From positions 249,672-313,671 of the forward strand of contig NZ_QTUV01000003.1 of NCBI RefSeq assembly GCF_003435815.1: DNA of 64,000 bases, given 5' to 3'. The notes under the pieces are model-generated. The model worked only from the letters and a program-made list of their open reading frames with translations. It searched no databases and was not told where the DNA came from. The translations under genes were made by a program, and so were the position numbers. Numbering within the stretch: the stretch's first letter is position 1; each line of letters begins with the position of its first letter. The stretch is from Dorea sp. AM10-31 (lineage in GTDB: Bacteria > Bacillota > Clostridia > Lachnospirales > Lachnospiraceae). Of this stretch, positions 6,532-14,336 are shown one piece after another.

Positions 6532-9500
6532 ATGATAATCGAGACAGCATTAGTAGAACTAGCAAAAGCAGGGGGAACGGAACTATTTCTATCATCGAGT
6601 GAAAGCCTACTGAAGAAGGTTAAAACAGCAAAAGATATAAAACAATTATTCATTAATACGGGTAAATTTTTTGTTGATTATGAAAATGATGCAGATCAAT
6701 TATTTGATGATATGGCCAACGTGCTTTCAAAGAAGAATATGACAAAGCTGGCCAATGAATTGAAGGATGAACCAGGATATAAATTAAAGGATAGGCTACT
6801 CAATTCATTAATGGGAATCATGAAAGAATATGAAATCCCGCACGGCATGGCTCTGTCATATGCGAACGCAATTCTATTTGCAATTATGGAGCAACTTCCG
6901 GTGGTTGCACCAGACAAATATGATCGTGCATATCAAGCTGAATGGAAAGCAGAGCAGGAAGAAAGCTTTAAGGAGTTAGCAGAGAAATTTGAGAGATTAA
7001 GAAATGAACTTCAGATATATCAAAGTCGACAGTTAGAGATATTATCAGCTGATGCGATTGATTTAGATATCAGGCGTCAAACTACTGATCCTAAGATAGG
7101 TTTTGACTTCTTTAATGTGGATGACGATACATTTAGGGAAGCACTTGAAAGTAAGAAAAATGATGAAGTTATAGCGATAAAAGCGCGATGCAAAGAAGAA
7201 GCTATCTATTGCACAATAAATGAATTATGGATGCAAGGAGAAAATCGTCCAATATTCATAGTGAAGAATGAAGAAGACTGGAAGAGCTTACTTCAGATAA
7301 AGGATGCTGGAAATATTTATATACCATGGTTTTATTCAAATCAAATTGTCGCCATTCCTAATAATACTAATATATTTGTATTTACTGAACGTGTTCCGTC
7401 ATTTATTAAAGGGGAGATAACTTTACGCCCACGTACATACTCTACAATATCAGCATCTTTACAGAGAGCGGGGATGGGAATAAATGAAGCCAATAAATTA
7501 GTATCAGAGACTCATGGCCTATTTATACCGTTAAAGAAGAAATTGTTTAATGGAGCATATTTAAAAGAGCCTAGATGGTTAAATGGATTACATCGCAACA
7601 TTAAGGAAACAGCATTATTGATAGGCCAATGGACAGACTGTGATGGTGACAAGGCAGTTATAGAATCCTTAAGTGGCATTAAGTATCAAGATTTTATTTC
7701 AGAGATAAAGGAATATGCTAAGGATGAAGATCCATTTATTCATATCGTAGATATCAATTCAACAAAGGAATATTATCTGGCAAGTGCTGAAAATGCATGG
7801 GATTATATTGATGTTGATAACGATAGTGAAATCTGGAATAAATTTAAGGATGTTCTCTTTGAAGTTATAAATGAGGCAGAAAAACTATTCACATATTCAT
7901 CTCAAGAAAAGCTTGTTGCACAGTTTAAAGGAGAAAAATTCTTTTGGTCTGCAATAATAAGAAAAGGGATGTTACGTAGTCTTATTATGAAGGCTTACTA
8001 TAAAAAAGATAATAATTGCCAAGTTCAGTTAGATTCTTTAGTAAGCAAAATTTTGGAATATATCCAAACTTCAGAACAGTGGCATTATATTTCAAACTTT
8101 TTTGTTGATTTATGTGAAGTATCACCGAATAGTGTGCTTAATAAGTTAGAAGAAGAACAAATTAATCCTACGGGGCTAATGGAACTGTTTGAAAATCAAT
8201 CATCTGATTTCTTATTCGGCAGGAATGATTATATTGAGATTTTGTGGGGAGTTGAGGAGTTTCTTGTACAGAGAGAATACGCATCTCGTGCATATGCATG
8301 GCTTCTATATCTTGATAATTTATCTTTTGAATACAAATCAAATTCACCAAAGGATATCTTTGGGAAATTACTATGTACGTGGCATAATTTTTCAGCATTT
8401 AGCAAAAGTAATGACAAAATAGAAATTGCAGCTAAGGCATTAGCAAAAGATAAAAATGCATGGGACCATATTTTTGGAGCACTACCAATAGGACATGCAA
8501 GTATTTTTGGCGACTTATATGCACCTAAATATAGAAATCATGTGGAAGAAGACACAATAACCAGAAAAGAGATGTATGACACCAATTTGGGATATATAGA
8601 CCTTCTTTTAAAAGCAACTGATTTTAAACCCCAAAGGTGGAATGATCTGTTAAGTATATATGATGAAGTTGACCCAGATATTCGAAAGAAGATTAAGGAA
8701 AAATTATTATTTGAAATTGCACAGATGGACGATGATGAAAGGCTGATAATCAAGAATAACATCAGAAGAGTGGTTTATAAGCATCGATATTTTGCGTCAG
8801 CTGAATGGGCTATGGGCGAAGATTTGATTGGTGAGATGCTTGATATACTAGATTCAATAAACTTCACTCAACAAGAATATGATTTTGAATATCTATTTAG
8901 ACCCTCATATGATGGTATTATTCTGGATCCAGTTCCTTATGATGTGGATGACAAAAGAGATATAAACGAAAGCAAAACAAAAGATCTCCTTGTCAAAAAA
9001 ATAAATGAGTTTAAAGAAAATAATTATAGCCTGGAATTATTATCAAAGCTCTGTGCGAAGGAGAAGTCTTCCTATCTAGGTCGAGTATTGTCGGATTATT
9101 GGGATGATGATAATTTTGATAAAAATGTATTTGCATCACTATATAAGTGCCAGAGTAAACATGAGATGGCAATAGAATACATTGAAGGATTAGCTCGCAG
9201 AGGAGTTGATGTATATACTAATGTAAACGAATTAAGTGAGTGCGTAGAGTTAGATGATGATTTTAGAATTATACTATTCAGAATCGAAGCTTTATATACA
9301 GATAAGAAACCATTAGTCGATAATGCTTCAGTAGAAATAAAACATGCATTTTGGAAAGATTTTCGATGGTTTTCATCTAATAATATGGATTGGGCAGTGG
9401 CAGAGTGCCAGCAGTATGGAACAGTTAATTCGTATTTGGACTTATTGTATAGATTCCATGAAAATCGAAATCTTACACCAGAGCAATTGCTTGAAAAAAT

Positions 9501-10254
9501 GCAACGGCTTGATGTGATGGAACGAGGAAGTATTAATTCGATGACGGATTATTATTTAAAAGAATTACTAAAGCCATTACAGGAGCAATGCATTGAAGAT
9601 CGAGATAAATGTGCAAAGATAGCGCATATTGAGATTGCATTCTTTTATCTATTGGACTGGGAAGATATGAAGTGCTTTCAAAAGGAAATAAAGCACGATC
9701 CTGAAATGTATGCAGAAATGGTCTCAGTTATATTTAGACATGATGGTGATGATCCCGAAGAAAGAAAGACAGAAGAGTTTCGTAATTATGCGCAGGTAAT
9801 ACATAGGTTGTTTGATATGGCAAAGTTTTGTCCATGTGAAGAAAATGGCACTGTTAGTTATGATGAGATTAAGGTGTGGGTAGATAAACTGATACGGATA
9901 CTTGATTCGAATCACCAAAAAGAAATGTTTGGATATGTGTTAGGAAGGTTGTTTGCATATGCACCTAAAACAGCTGATGGTCATTATCCATGTGAAGCAG
10001 TGTGCCAGATTATAGAGGAATATGGGGATGAATCTTTACTGAGTGAATATAGATGTGAGTTGTTCAATAAAAGAGGAATATTTAGTCCTTCAGCAGGTAG
10101 GGCAGAGAAAGACATTGCAGAAGGTTACAAAGATAATGCAGATTTTTTAAGCATTAAGTACCCGAAGACTGCTGATGTGTTTTTCAAAATGTCACAAAGA
10201 TATGTATATGATTCTGACCTAGAAAGACGGCGTGTCGAAAATGGGTATTTTTAG
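6532..10254 (+). CDS. Large protein of 1240 aa, candidate antiphage/STAND-like protein without a clear Walker A
   Basis: No close family is certain. Residues 1-190 are helical, ending in a coiled coil (EESFKELAEKFERLRNEL). Residues about 214-425 resemble, as I remember it, the shared NTPase-like core of large prokaryotic defence proteins: an 'IKARCKEEAIYC' block where a P-loop is expected, a strand (RPIFIVKNEEDW), 'NIYIPWF', 'NTNIFVFTERVP', and a GINEANKLV helix followed by 'ETALLIGQWTD'. No GxxxxGK(S/T) exists. Residues 430-1180 are helical repeats of TPR/SEL1 type. The tail 'FLSIKYPKTADVFFKM' also recurs in such proteins. It is AT-rich, stands alone and is flanked by IS and remnant sequence, which fits horizontally acquired defence cargo. 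No effector motif (TIR, SIR2, nuclease) is visible. Confidence 0.6.
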   Translation: MIIETALVELAKAGGTELFLSSSESLLKKVKTAKDIKQLFINTGKFFVDYENDADQLFDDMANVLSKKNMTKLANELKDEPGYKLKDRLLNSLMGIMKEYEIPHGMALSYANAILFAIMEQLPVVAPDKYDRAYQAEWKAEQEESFKELAEKFERLRNELQIYQSRQLEILSADAIDLDIRRQTTDPKIGFDFFNVDDDTFREALESKKNDEVIAIKARCKEEAIYCTINELWMQGENRPIFIVKNEEDWKSLLQIKDAGNIYIPWFYSNQIVAIPNNTNIFVFTERVPSFIKGEITLRPRTYSTISASLQRAGMGINEANKLVSETHGLFIPLKKKLFNGAYLKEPRWLNGLHRNIKETALLIGQWTDCDGDKAVIESLSGIKYQDFISEIKEYAKDEDPFIHIVDINSTKEYYLASAENAWDYIDVDNDSEIWNKFKDVLFEVINEAEKLFTYSSQEKLVAQFKGEKFFWSAIIRKGMLRSLIMKAYYKKDNNCQVQLDSLVSKILEYIQTSEQWHYISNFFVDLCEVSPNSVLNKLEEEQINPTGLMELFENQSSDFLFGRNDYIEILWGVEEFLVQREYASRAYAWLLYLDNLSFEYKSNSPKDIFGKLLCTWHNFSAFSKSNDKIEIAAKALAKDKNAWDHIFGALPIGHASIFGDLYAPKYRNHVEEDTITRKEMYDTNLGYIDLLLKATDFKPQRWNDLLSIYDEVDPDIRKKIKEKLLFEIAQMDDDERLIIKNNIRRVVYKHRYFASAEWAMGEDLIGEMLDILDSINFTQQEYDFEYLFRPSYDGIILDPVPYDVDDKRDINESKTKDLLVKKINEFKENNYSLELLSKLCAKEKSSYLGRVLSDYWDDDNFDKNVFASLYKCQSKHEMAIEYIEGLARRGVDVYTNVNELSECVELDDDFRIILFRIEALYTDKKPLVDNASVEIKHAFWKDFRWFSSNNMDWAVAECQQYGTVNSYLDLLYRFHENRNLTPEQLLEKMQRLDVMERGSINSMTDYYLKELLKPLQEQCIEDRDKCAKIAHIEIAFFYLLDWEDMKCFQKEIKHDPEMYAEMVSVIFRHDGDDPEERKTEEFRNYAQVIHRLFDMAKFCPCEENGTVSYDEIKVWVDKLIRILDSNHQKEMFGYVLGRLFAYAPKTADGHYPCEAVCQIIEEYGDESLLSEYRCELFNKRGIFSPSAGRAEKDIAEGYKDNADFLSIKYPKTADVFFKMSQRYVYDSDLERRRVENGYF

Positions 10255-10342
10255 AATTTAGTCTTAGAAATACAAATTGTAGAGGAAATGTAGAGGCTAT
10301 GTAGATTGTAATGCATTTTAAAGGCTGATATTATTATCATAG

Positions 10343-10395
10343 ACAAACGTGAACGAAATCACCGGAGCGGTGACGGACATCACGTTTGTTTTTCT
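10343..10395 (+). terminator. Intrinsic terminator after the 1240-aa gene
   Basis: ACAAACGTGA (10343-10352) pairs with TCACGTTTGT (10380-10389), with a second inner stem TCACC-GGAGC-GGTGA, followed by a T-run. It lies about 90 bases after the stop codon. Confidence 0.75.
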
Positions 10396-10537
10396 TTTGC
10401 AGAAGAATTGAATATGGACAATGAGTTGAGCGTCAGCTCGTGATCAGAAGATTGCGAGTCTGGCGCTTTTTTCATGCCCACAATTCCGGGTGACGATCCG
10501 GATCAACCAAATCAAAAGCAGAAAGGAAAACAAAATT

Positions 10538-10765
10538 ATGGATTATGAACAGTTCAAAAAATGAATCGAAGAGGATCTTCACCAGGCACTTGCTGATCAT
10601 GGTATTGATGCAAACTTCAGTCAGCATCATGTTGAGAAGCTGAATGTTTCCTATGATGCACTTAGCGTTACTCCTGAGGGTAGTCACATCGGTGTGAATG
10701 CAAATCTCAGTGCCATGTTCGAGGCTATTGAGAACGGGCTGCGACTATCTTTGATAGAGAGCTAA
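10538..10765 (+). pseudogene. DUF5688-family gene remnant with early stop
   Basis: ATG 10538 starts MDYEQFKK and then meets TGA at 10562-10564. In the same frame the sequence goes on with IEEDLHQALADHG, VEKLNVSYDALSVTPEG and NLSAMFEAIENG, which is the N-terminal pattern of DUF5688 proteins of Lachnospiraceae mobile elements. The similarity ends near 10740 and a stop follows at 10763. The gene is broken by a nonsense codon and also lacks its C-terminal two thirds. Confidence 0.6.
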
Positions 10766-10870
10766 CAGATATCTTTGATGTCTGTACGAGGGTATGGGGA
10801 ATCGGAATCCCCATCAAGAGACTTACCCTGAGGTATGCCGTAGCCATAAAATGGCGATACGGTAATACCT
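10765..10870 (+). ncRNA. Run of three stable hairpins, possible structured RNA
   Basis: Three adjacent stems are visible: ACAGATATC-TTT-GATGTCTGT (10765-10785); GGGTA (10790) with TACCC (10824), enclosing TGGGGA (10795) with TCCCCA (10808); and AGGTATGCCGTAGCCAT pairing with ATGGC-GA-TACGGT-A-ATACCT (10831-10870). The density and small loops are unusual for decayed sequence. I do not recognise a known RNA family. It lies between the DUF5688 remnant and the toxin-antitoxin locus. Confidence 0.4.
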
Positions 10871-11043
10871 GGGTGGATCTTGCTCTAATCTACGAACCCT
10901 CTTACATATACAAAAGATGGAGGGGGAAAATACAGGGTGTGAGAGAAAAGAATTTTAGAAAAATCAAAATAACTCAAAAACTTGGCTTTTAACATTGCCA
11001 AAGTTAAAATGAAAGTGAATGAGTTAAAAGGAGAACGAGAAAT

Positions 11044-11976
11044 ATGTTTACAAGCGTATTCGGGATTTCTATAAAATATGAAGCATGGAATCATCAGGAT
11101 TCTTTGCCTGTTTATATTTCAGGGAGTTATGATTTTCATACAGCATATATTGGAAACAAACGTTGTATAATGCTTGCTCCAACAGAAGAACTTGCAACAC
11201 TTCCGGCACTGAAAAAACAGATTACAAAAATACAGCAGATTGATAATGTGCCAGTCGTATTTGAACTTACAACGGTATCAAATTATCGAAGAAAAAGCCT
11301 TATAGAAAATAATATATCGTTTATTACTGATAAGCAGGTCTTTCTTCCTTTCATTGGGACAATGCTTTCTGATGAAAAAGAACCCCAAAAGCTGGTGGGT
11401 AAGTTTGTTTACTCCGCGCAGCAGTTGTTTTTATTTTATCTTTACAGTAAGAAAAAACGATTGTATATTTCAGAAGCCGGAAAAGTGCTTCCATTTACAG
11501 CAATGACCTTGACCAGAGCAGTAAAGCAGTTGGAAACGACGGATTTGTTTTTGGTAGCAAAAGACGGTGTCAACAAGTTTATTGAGTCAAAATATAAGAG
11601 AGATGAATTATTTGAAAAAGCAAAAGTATATTTGACGACTCCTGTCCGCTAAGCAGGATATATAGATAAGACGCAAGTTACGGAAAATATGGTCTTTGCA
11701 GGGGAAACGGCACTTTCTGAAAAAACAATGTTAAATTCAAGCCTAGTTGTTACCTATGCAATTAGTGAGAAAGATTATGATAAAACCTTGCTAACCGATG
11801 AATTGATAGACCCGGATAAGCAGGTAAGACTTGAATTATGGGCATACAGCCCGAAACAATTTTCAGAGGATAACAGTGCTGATGATATTTCCATTGTTTT
11901 ATCTTTAGGAGATACAAACGATGAAAGAATTGAAGAAGCAGTAGATGAATTGCAGGAAAGAAGGTTGCAGGAGTAA
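11044..11976 (+). pseudogene. AbiEi-like antitoxin/winged-helix gene split by a nonsense codon
   Basis: ATG 11044 follows AGGAGAACGAGAAAT. The frame gives 202 residues to a TAA at 11650-11652, then continues in the same frame (AGYIDKTQVTENMVFAGETA...) to the real-looking end at 11976. The whole would be about 310 residues. The second half has LVVTYAIS and VRLELWAYSPKQF, which I associate with the partner gene of AbiEii-type nucleotidyltransferase toxins, and residues 140-180 have a winged-helix look (AGKVLPFTAMTLTRAVKQLE). The last codon overlaps the ATG of the toxin gene, as is usual for this pair. Because the toxin is also truncated, the locus is considered dead. Confidence 0.6.
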
Positions 11977-12104
11977 TGGCCAGCGGATTTACAAAATTTA
12001 AGGAAAGATTTCAGGGTTTTGAAAATCAATATGTCATCATCGGTGGGACAGCTTGCGATTTGATTATGGAAAACGAAGAATTACCGTTTCGTGCTACAAT
12101 TTGA
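11976..12104 (+). pseudogene. AbiEii-type nucleotidyltransferase toxin, N-terminal fragment
   Basis: ATG 11976 overlaps the upstream stop (TAATG). The 42 residues MASGFTKFKERF, NQYVIIGGTACDLIM and LPFRATI match the start of AbiEii/AbiGii toxins, including the GG-x-A motif of the nucleotidyltransferase fold. The catalytic Asp pair (normally TKDLDIV a few residues later) is missing because the sequence diverges right after FRAT. The protein cannot be active. Confidence 0.6.
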
Positions 12105-12166
12105 ACGATAATATATAATTTTTCTCTAAAGCCAAAAAAATTTCATATCAGAGGCTGTATTTTCAC

Positions 12167-12225
12167 CCTCCTTCTTTTGTATATATGAAAGATATTTTTT
12201 TATGTACGAAGGAAGGAGGTTTTTT
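12167..12225 (+). promoter_or_regulatory. 15-bp hairpin that includes a ribosome binding site
   Basis: CCTCCTTCTTTTGTA (12167-12181) pairs with TACGAAGGAAGGAGG (12205-12219) with two G-U pairs, followed by six T. The right arm contains the AGGAGG of the ATG at 12227. The element could act as an attenuator, or as a terminator for the upstream region. Confidence 0.5.
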
Positions 12226-12226
12226 C

Positions 12227-12406
12227 ATGCCTAAAGTCAGAAAAAAAATTCCAGAATTGGAAAAGCTGGTGCAGGTCGGAAGAAAGAAATTTGTCCGTTA
12301 TGAGGAAGGGGCACAATTATATTCTATGGGTTTGCATACATTTCAGGAATTGGCGAAGGGAAAACTATATTTTATACGATTGCTGATGAACATGTGCGTT
12401 CTGTGA
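12227..12406 (+). pseudogene. DUF6462-like protein truncated by a deletion
   Basis: ATG 12227 begins MPKVRKKIPELEKLVQVG and continues RKKFVRYEEGAQLYSMGLHT, which is the N-terminus of the small DUF6462 proteins found with integrases and conjugation genes in Firmicutes. After LHTFQELAK the frame runs into unrelated sequence and stops at 12406. The deletion joins it to a piece of a different gene (see 12355-12430). Confidence 0.6.
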
Positions 12407-12430
12407 TTGCCCAAGGACTGAACATATCGA
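12355..12430 (+). pseudogene. C-terminal fragment of an ArsR-type metal regulator
   Basis: In the frame starting at 12355 the sequence reads EGKTIFYTIADEHVRSVI then AQGLNI, the C-terminal wing and helix of ArsR/CadC-type repressors (usual form: RxGRxxxYxLxDEHV). There is no start or DNA-binding helix. It is fused out of frame to the DUF6462 piece, so both are deletion remnants. Confidence 0.5.
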
Positions 12431-12459
12431 AGAACAGTAGGAATGAAAATATAAAGAGA

Positions 12460-12552
12460 AAGAAGCAGAAGTTTTCTCATATATTCAGAACGAGAAAGTC
12501 CTGTAACGTCAGCAGCTTCATTTAACACTGCCAATTCAATATCCGTTGCATT
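12460..12552 (-). pseudogene. Ribbon-helix-helix protein fragment
   Basis: On the minus strand the stretch TDIELAVLNEAADVTGLSRS followed by EYMRKLLL resembles ribbon-helix-helix proteins used as mobilisation accessory proteins or antitoxins. No start codon or complete domain is present. It is a remnant in opposite orientation to its neighbours. Confidence 0.4.
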
Positions 12553-12590
12553 CTGTATTATTCTGGAACAGATACCATTGAAAAAGTAGG

Positions 12591-12810
12591 ATCTATATGG
12601 GATATGGGGCACTGGTGTCAGCAACCGCTCCAGCATTAGGTCTTACATATGGAGGTATTGTAAACCAGACTTTAGGATGGAGATACATTTTTGTACTTTT
12701 AGTTCCTGTTTTGATTATTACGCTTATTTCAATACGCTTATACAGTTTGCAGGAGCTGTAGGAACCAGTGTTTGTGCGGCATTGGTGGCAGCAGCGCAGA
12801 TGCAGAATAA
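12591..12810 (+). pseudogene. MFS drug transporter fragments in two frames
   Basis: From 12591 the frame reads YMGYGALVSATAPALGLTYG and GWRYIFVLLVPVLI, a transmembrane helix pair of a 14-helix (DHA2-type) MFS exporter. Near 12734 another frame reads IQFAGAVGTSVCAALVAAAQ, which belongs to a later helix of the same type of protein. The middle and both ends are missing, so this is a deletion remnant. Confidence 0.5.
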
Positions 12811-13043
12811 TTCTTTCAGCCATGAGCAAAAAACGGCAGCAAAAGAATGTAATATGCCGTTATCAACTTTTCGATATCGAGCAGAAATTTCGAAAAAGCT
12901 AGATTATTGTAAGGTGGGTATTTTACATGAAAGTGTACTTTTTGACAAACGATTTTTACTGTTGTAGAGGCACTTCTGTCATTGGAAGATAGGCTGTTTT
13001 ATGATAATATGGAATGGTAAAGAAAAAATGAGCATTTTACAGG

Positions 13044-13133
13044 AAGGTACAGATACTTGCACCGGAAAGTGTGAAAGAACAGTACAGACAGATGATTGCA
13101 AAAGCCGATGAGGGTATGCAGGAAAGCGAATAA
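13044..13133 (+). pseudogene. C-terminal fragment resembling a WYL-domain regulator
   Basis: The frame from 13044 reads KVQILAPESVKEQYRQMI and ends at TAA 13131. The LAPESV-x-x-x-Y/F pattern is typical of the last strand and helix of WYL-domain transcription factors. Nothing upstream supports a full gene. Between 12811 and 13043 I see only short pieces, one of which (KECNMPLSTFRYRAE near 12840-12890) recalls the C-terminal helix-turn-helix of a resolvase. Confidence 0.35.
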
Positions 13134-13174
13134 TGTAGATTTGACTTATAAGACTATGAAGCGAGGTAGTGGAT

Positions 13175-14311
13175 ATGGAAAAAGACCCGTTTAAGGAATA
13201 TTTGAGGGAGTCTGAACCGGATAAAGCTCATAAGGGTTATGCTTGGAGTACGGCAATCGGACTTCAGGCAGTGGACGGACTCAAACCATCTAAATATCTG
13301 ATTGATACTGCCATTCAGAATATTGAAGGTAAAATTACGATGAAAGAAGCACAGACCCTTATCGACAGTTATTATGAAGAAAGATCAGTGCATTTGTCCG
13401 ATGATGAACGTACCGAAGAAGCGGATAAGGTTTCGTCCCGTATCGCAGAAATTCTTTCCGAAACAGCGTTCTCATTTTCTCCGAATGAGTATATCTCTAT
13501 CCACCGTAAACTTTTTCAGGGGATTTATAAACACGCCGGAAAGATTCGAGATTACAACATCACAAAGAAAGAATGGGTGCTTGATGGAGCAACCGTTATG
13601 TACGGCAGTGCGTCCGAACTGAGAGCTACACTGGAATACGATTTTTCGCAGGAGAAAGATTTTAGCTATAAAGGACTTTCAATGGACGAGATTATCCATC
13701 ATCTTGCGGTATTTGTTTCAAGGTTATGGCAAATCCATATCTTCGGAGAAGGCAATACGAGAACAATGGCAGTGTTCTTCATCAAATATTTAAGGACACT
13801 TGGGTTCTCTGCAACCAATGATATTTTTGCGGGAAATGCGTGGTATTTCAGAAACGCACTTGTCCGTGCAAACTATACGAACCTGCAAAAAGGTATTCAC
13901 GAAACAACAGAGTATCTGGAAGCGTTTCTCAGAAATCTACTTTTGAACGAGAAAAACGAGCTTCATAATCGAAAACTTCATATAAGTGGACTTTTGAACG
14001 AAGAAAAAGTGGATATTGGGGATAAAAAAGTGGATATTGAGAATGGAAAAGTGGACATTCAAGATGAAAAAGTGGATATTGAAAGTGTACTTTCCGAAAA
14101 AAGTAGTGATTTCTCGGTAAAAACGACGATTCATATCCATAGACTTTTTGAGAAGTTTGGCTTTGATGAGGTGTTTGGAAGAAGTGCGGTTATGGAACTT
14201 CTTGAGCTGAAAAGTTCAGGTGCTTCAAAACTTCTTTCCAATTTGGTAAAGGCAGATATTATTGAACCAGTATCCGGTTACGGAAAAGGAAAATATAAAT
14301 TCAAGAAGTAA
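13175..14311 (+). CDS. Fic-domain protein with VbhA-like N-terminus and heptapeptide repeats, 378 aa
   Basis: ATG 13175 is behind GAGGTAGTGG. Residues 30-70 look like the VbhA-type inhibitory helix region (IEGKITMKEAQTLIDSYYEE). The Fic core follows, with the FIDO motif HIFGEGNTR at 188-196 (catalytic His, acidic residue, Gly-Asn, Arg), so it could transfer AMP or a similar group to a target hydroxyl. After the core, residues 277-304 are four copies of a 7-residue repeat containing KVDI. The C-terminus (residues 315-378) is a winged-helix domain (SAVMELLELKSSGASKLLSN). The next gene, a DUF1016 nuclease, starts 26 bases later; such pairs are often cargo in type I restriction loci, but no hsd gene is present. 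Confidence 0.88.
   Translation: MEKDPFKEYLRESEPDKAHKGYAWSTAIGLQAVDGLKPSKYLIDTAIQNIEGKITMKEAQTLIDSYYEERSVHLSDDERTEEADKVSSRIAEILSETAFSFSPNEYISIHRKLFQGIYKHAGKIRDYNITKKEWVLDGATVMYGSASELRATLEYDFSQEKDFSYKGLSMDEIIHHLAVFVSRLWQIHIFGEGNTRTMAVFFIKYLRTLGFSATNDIFAGNAWYFRNALVRANYTNLQKGIHETTEYLEAFLRNLLLNEKNELHNRKLHISGLLNEEKVDIGDKKVDIENGKVDIQDEKVDIESVLSEKSSDFSVKTTIHIHRLFEKFGFDEVFGRSAVMELLELKSSGASKLLSNLVKADIIEPVSGYGKGKYKFKK
14003..14086 (+). repeat. Four 21-bp tandem repeats inside the Fic gene
   Basis: Four units of 21 bp (14003, 14024, 14045, 14066) share AAAGTGGA(T/C)ATT and encode (E/K/G)KVDI plus two variable residues. The unit keeps the reading frame, so copy number can change without breaking the gene. 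They form a linker between the Fic core and the C-terminal winged helix. Confidence 0.8.
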
Positions 14312-14336
14312 TTAGAAATTCCAAGGAGCGATGGCT

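Noticed and set aside
10562..10564. Selenocysteine reading of the TGA in the DUF5688 remnant
   Set aside because: No SECIS-like stem follows, the family has no Sec, and the gene is also truncated at its 3' end.
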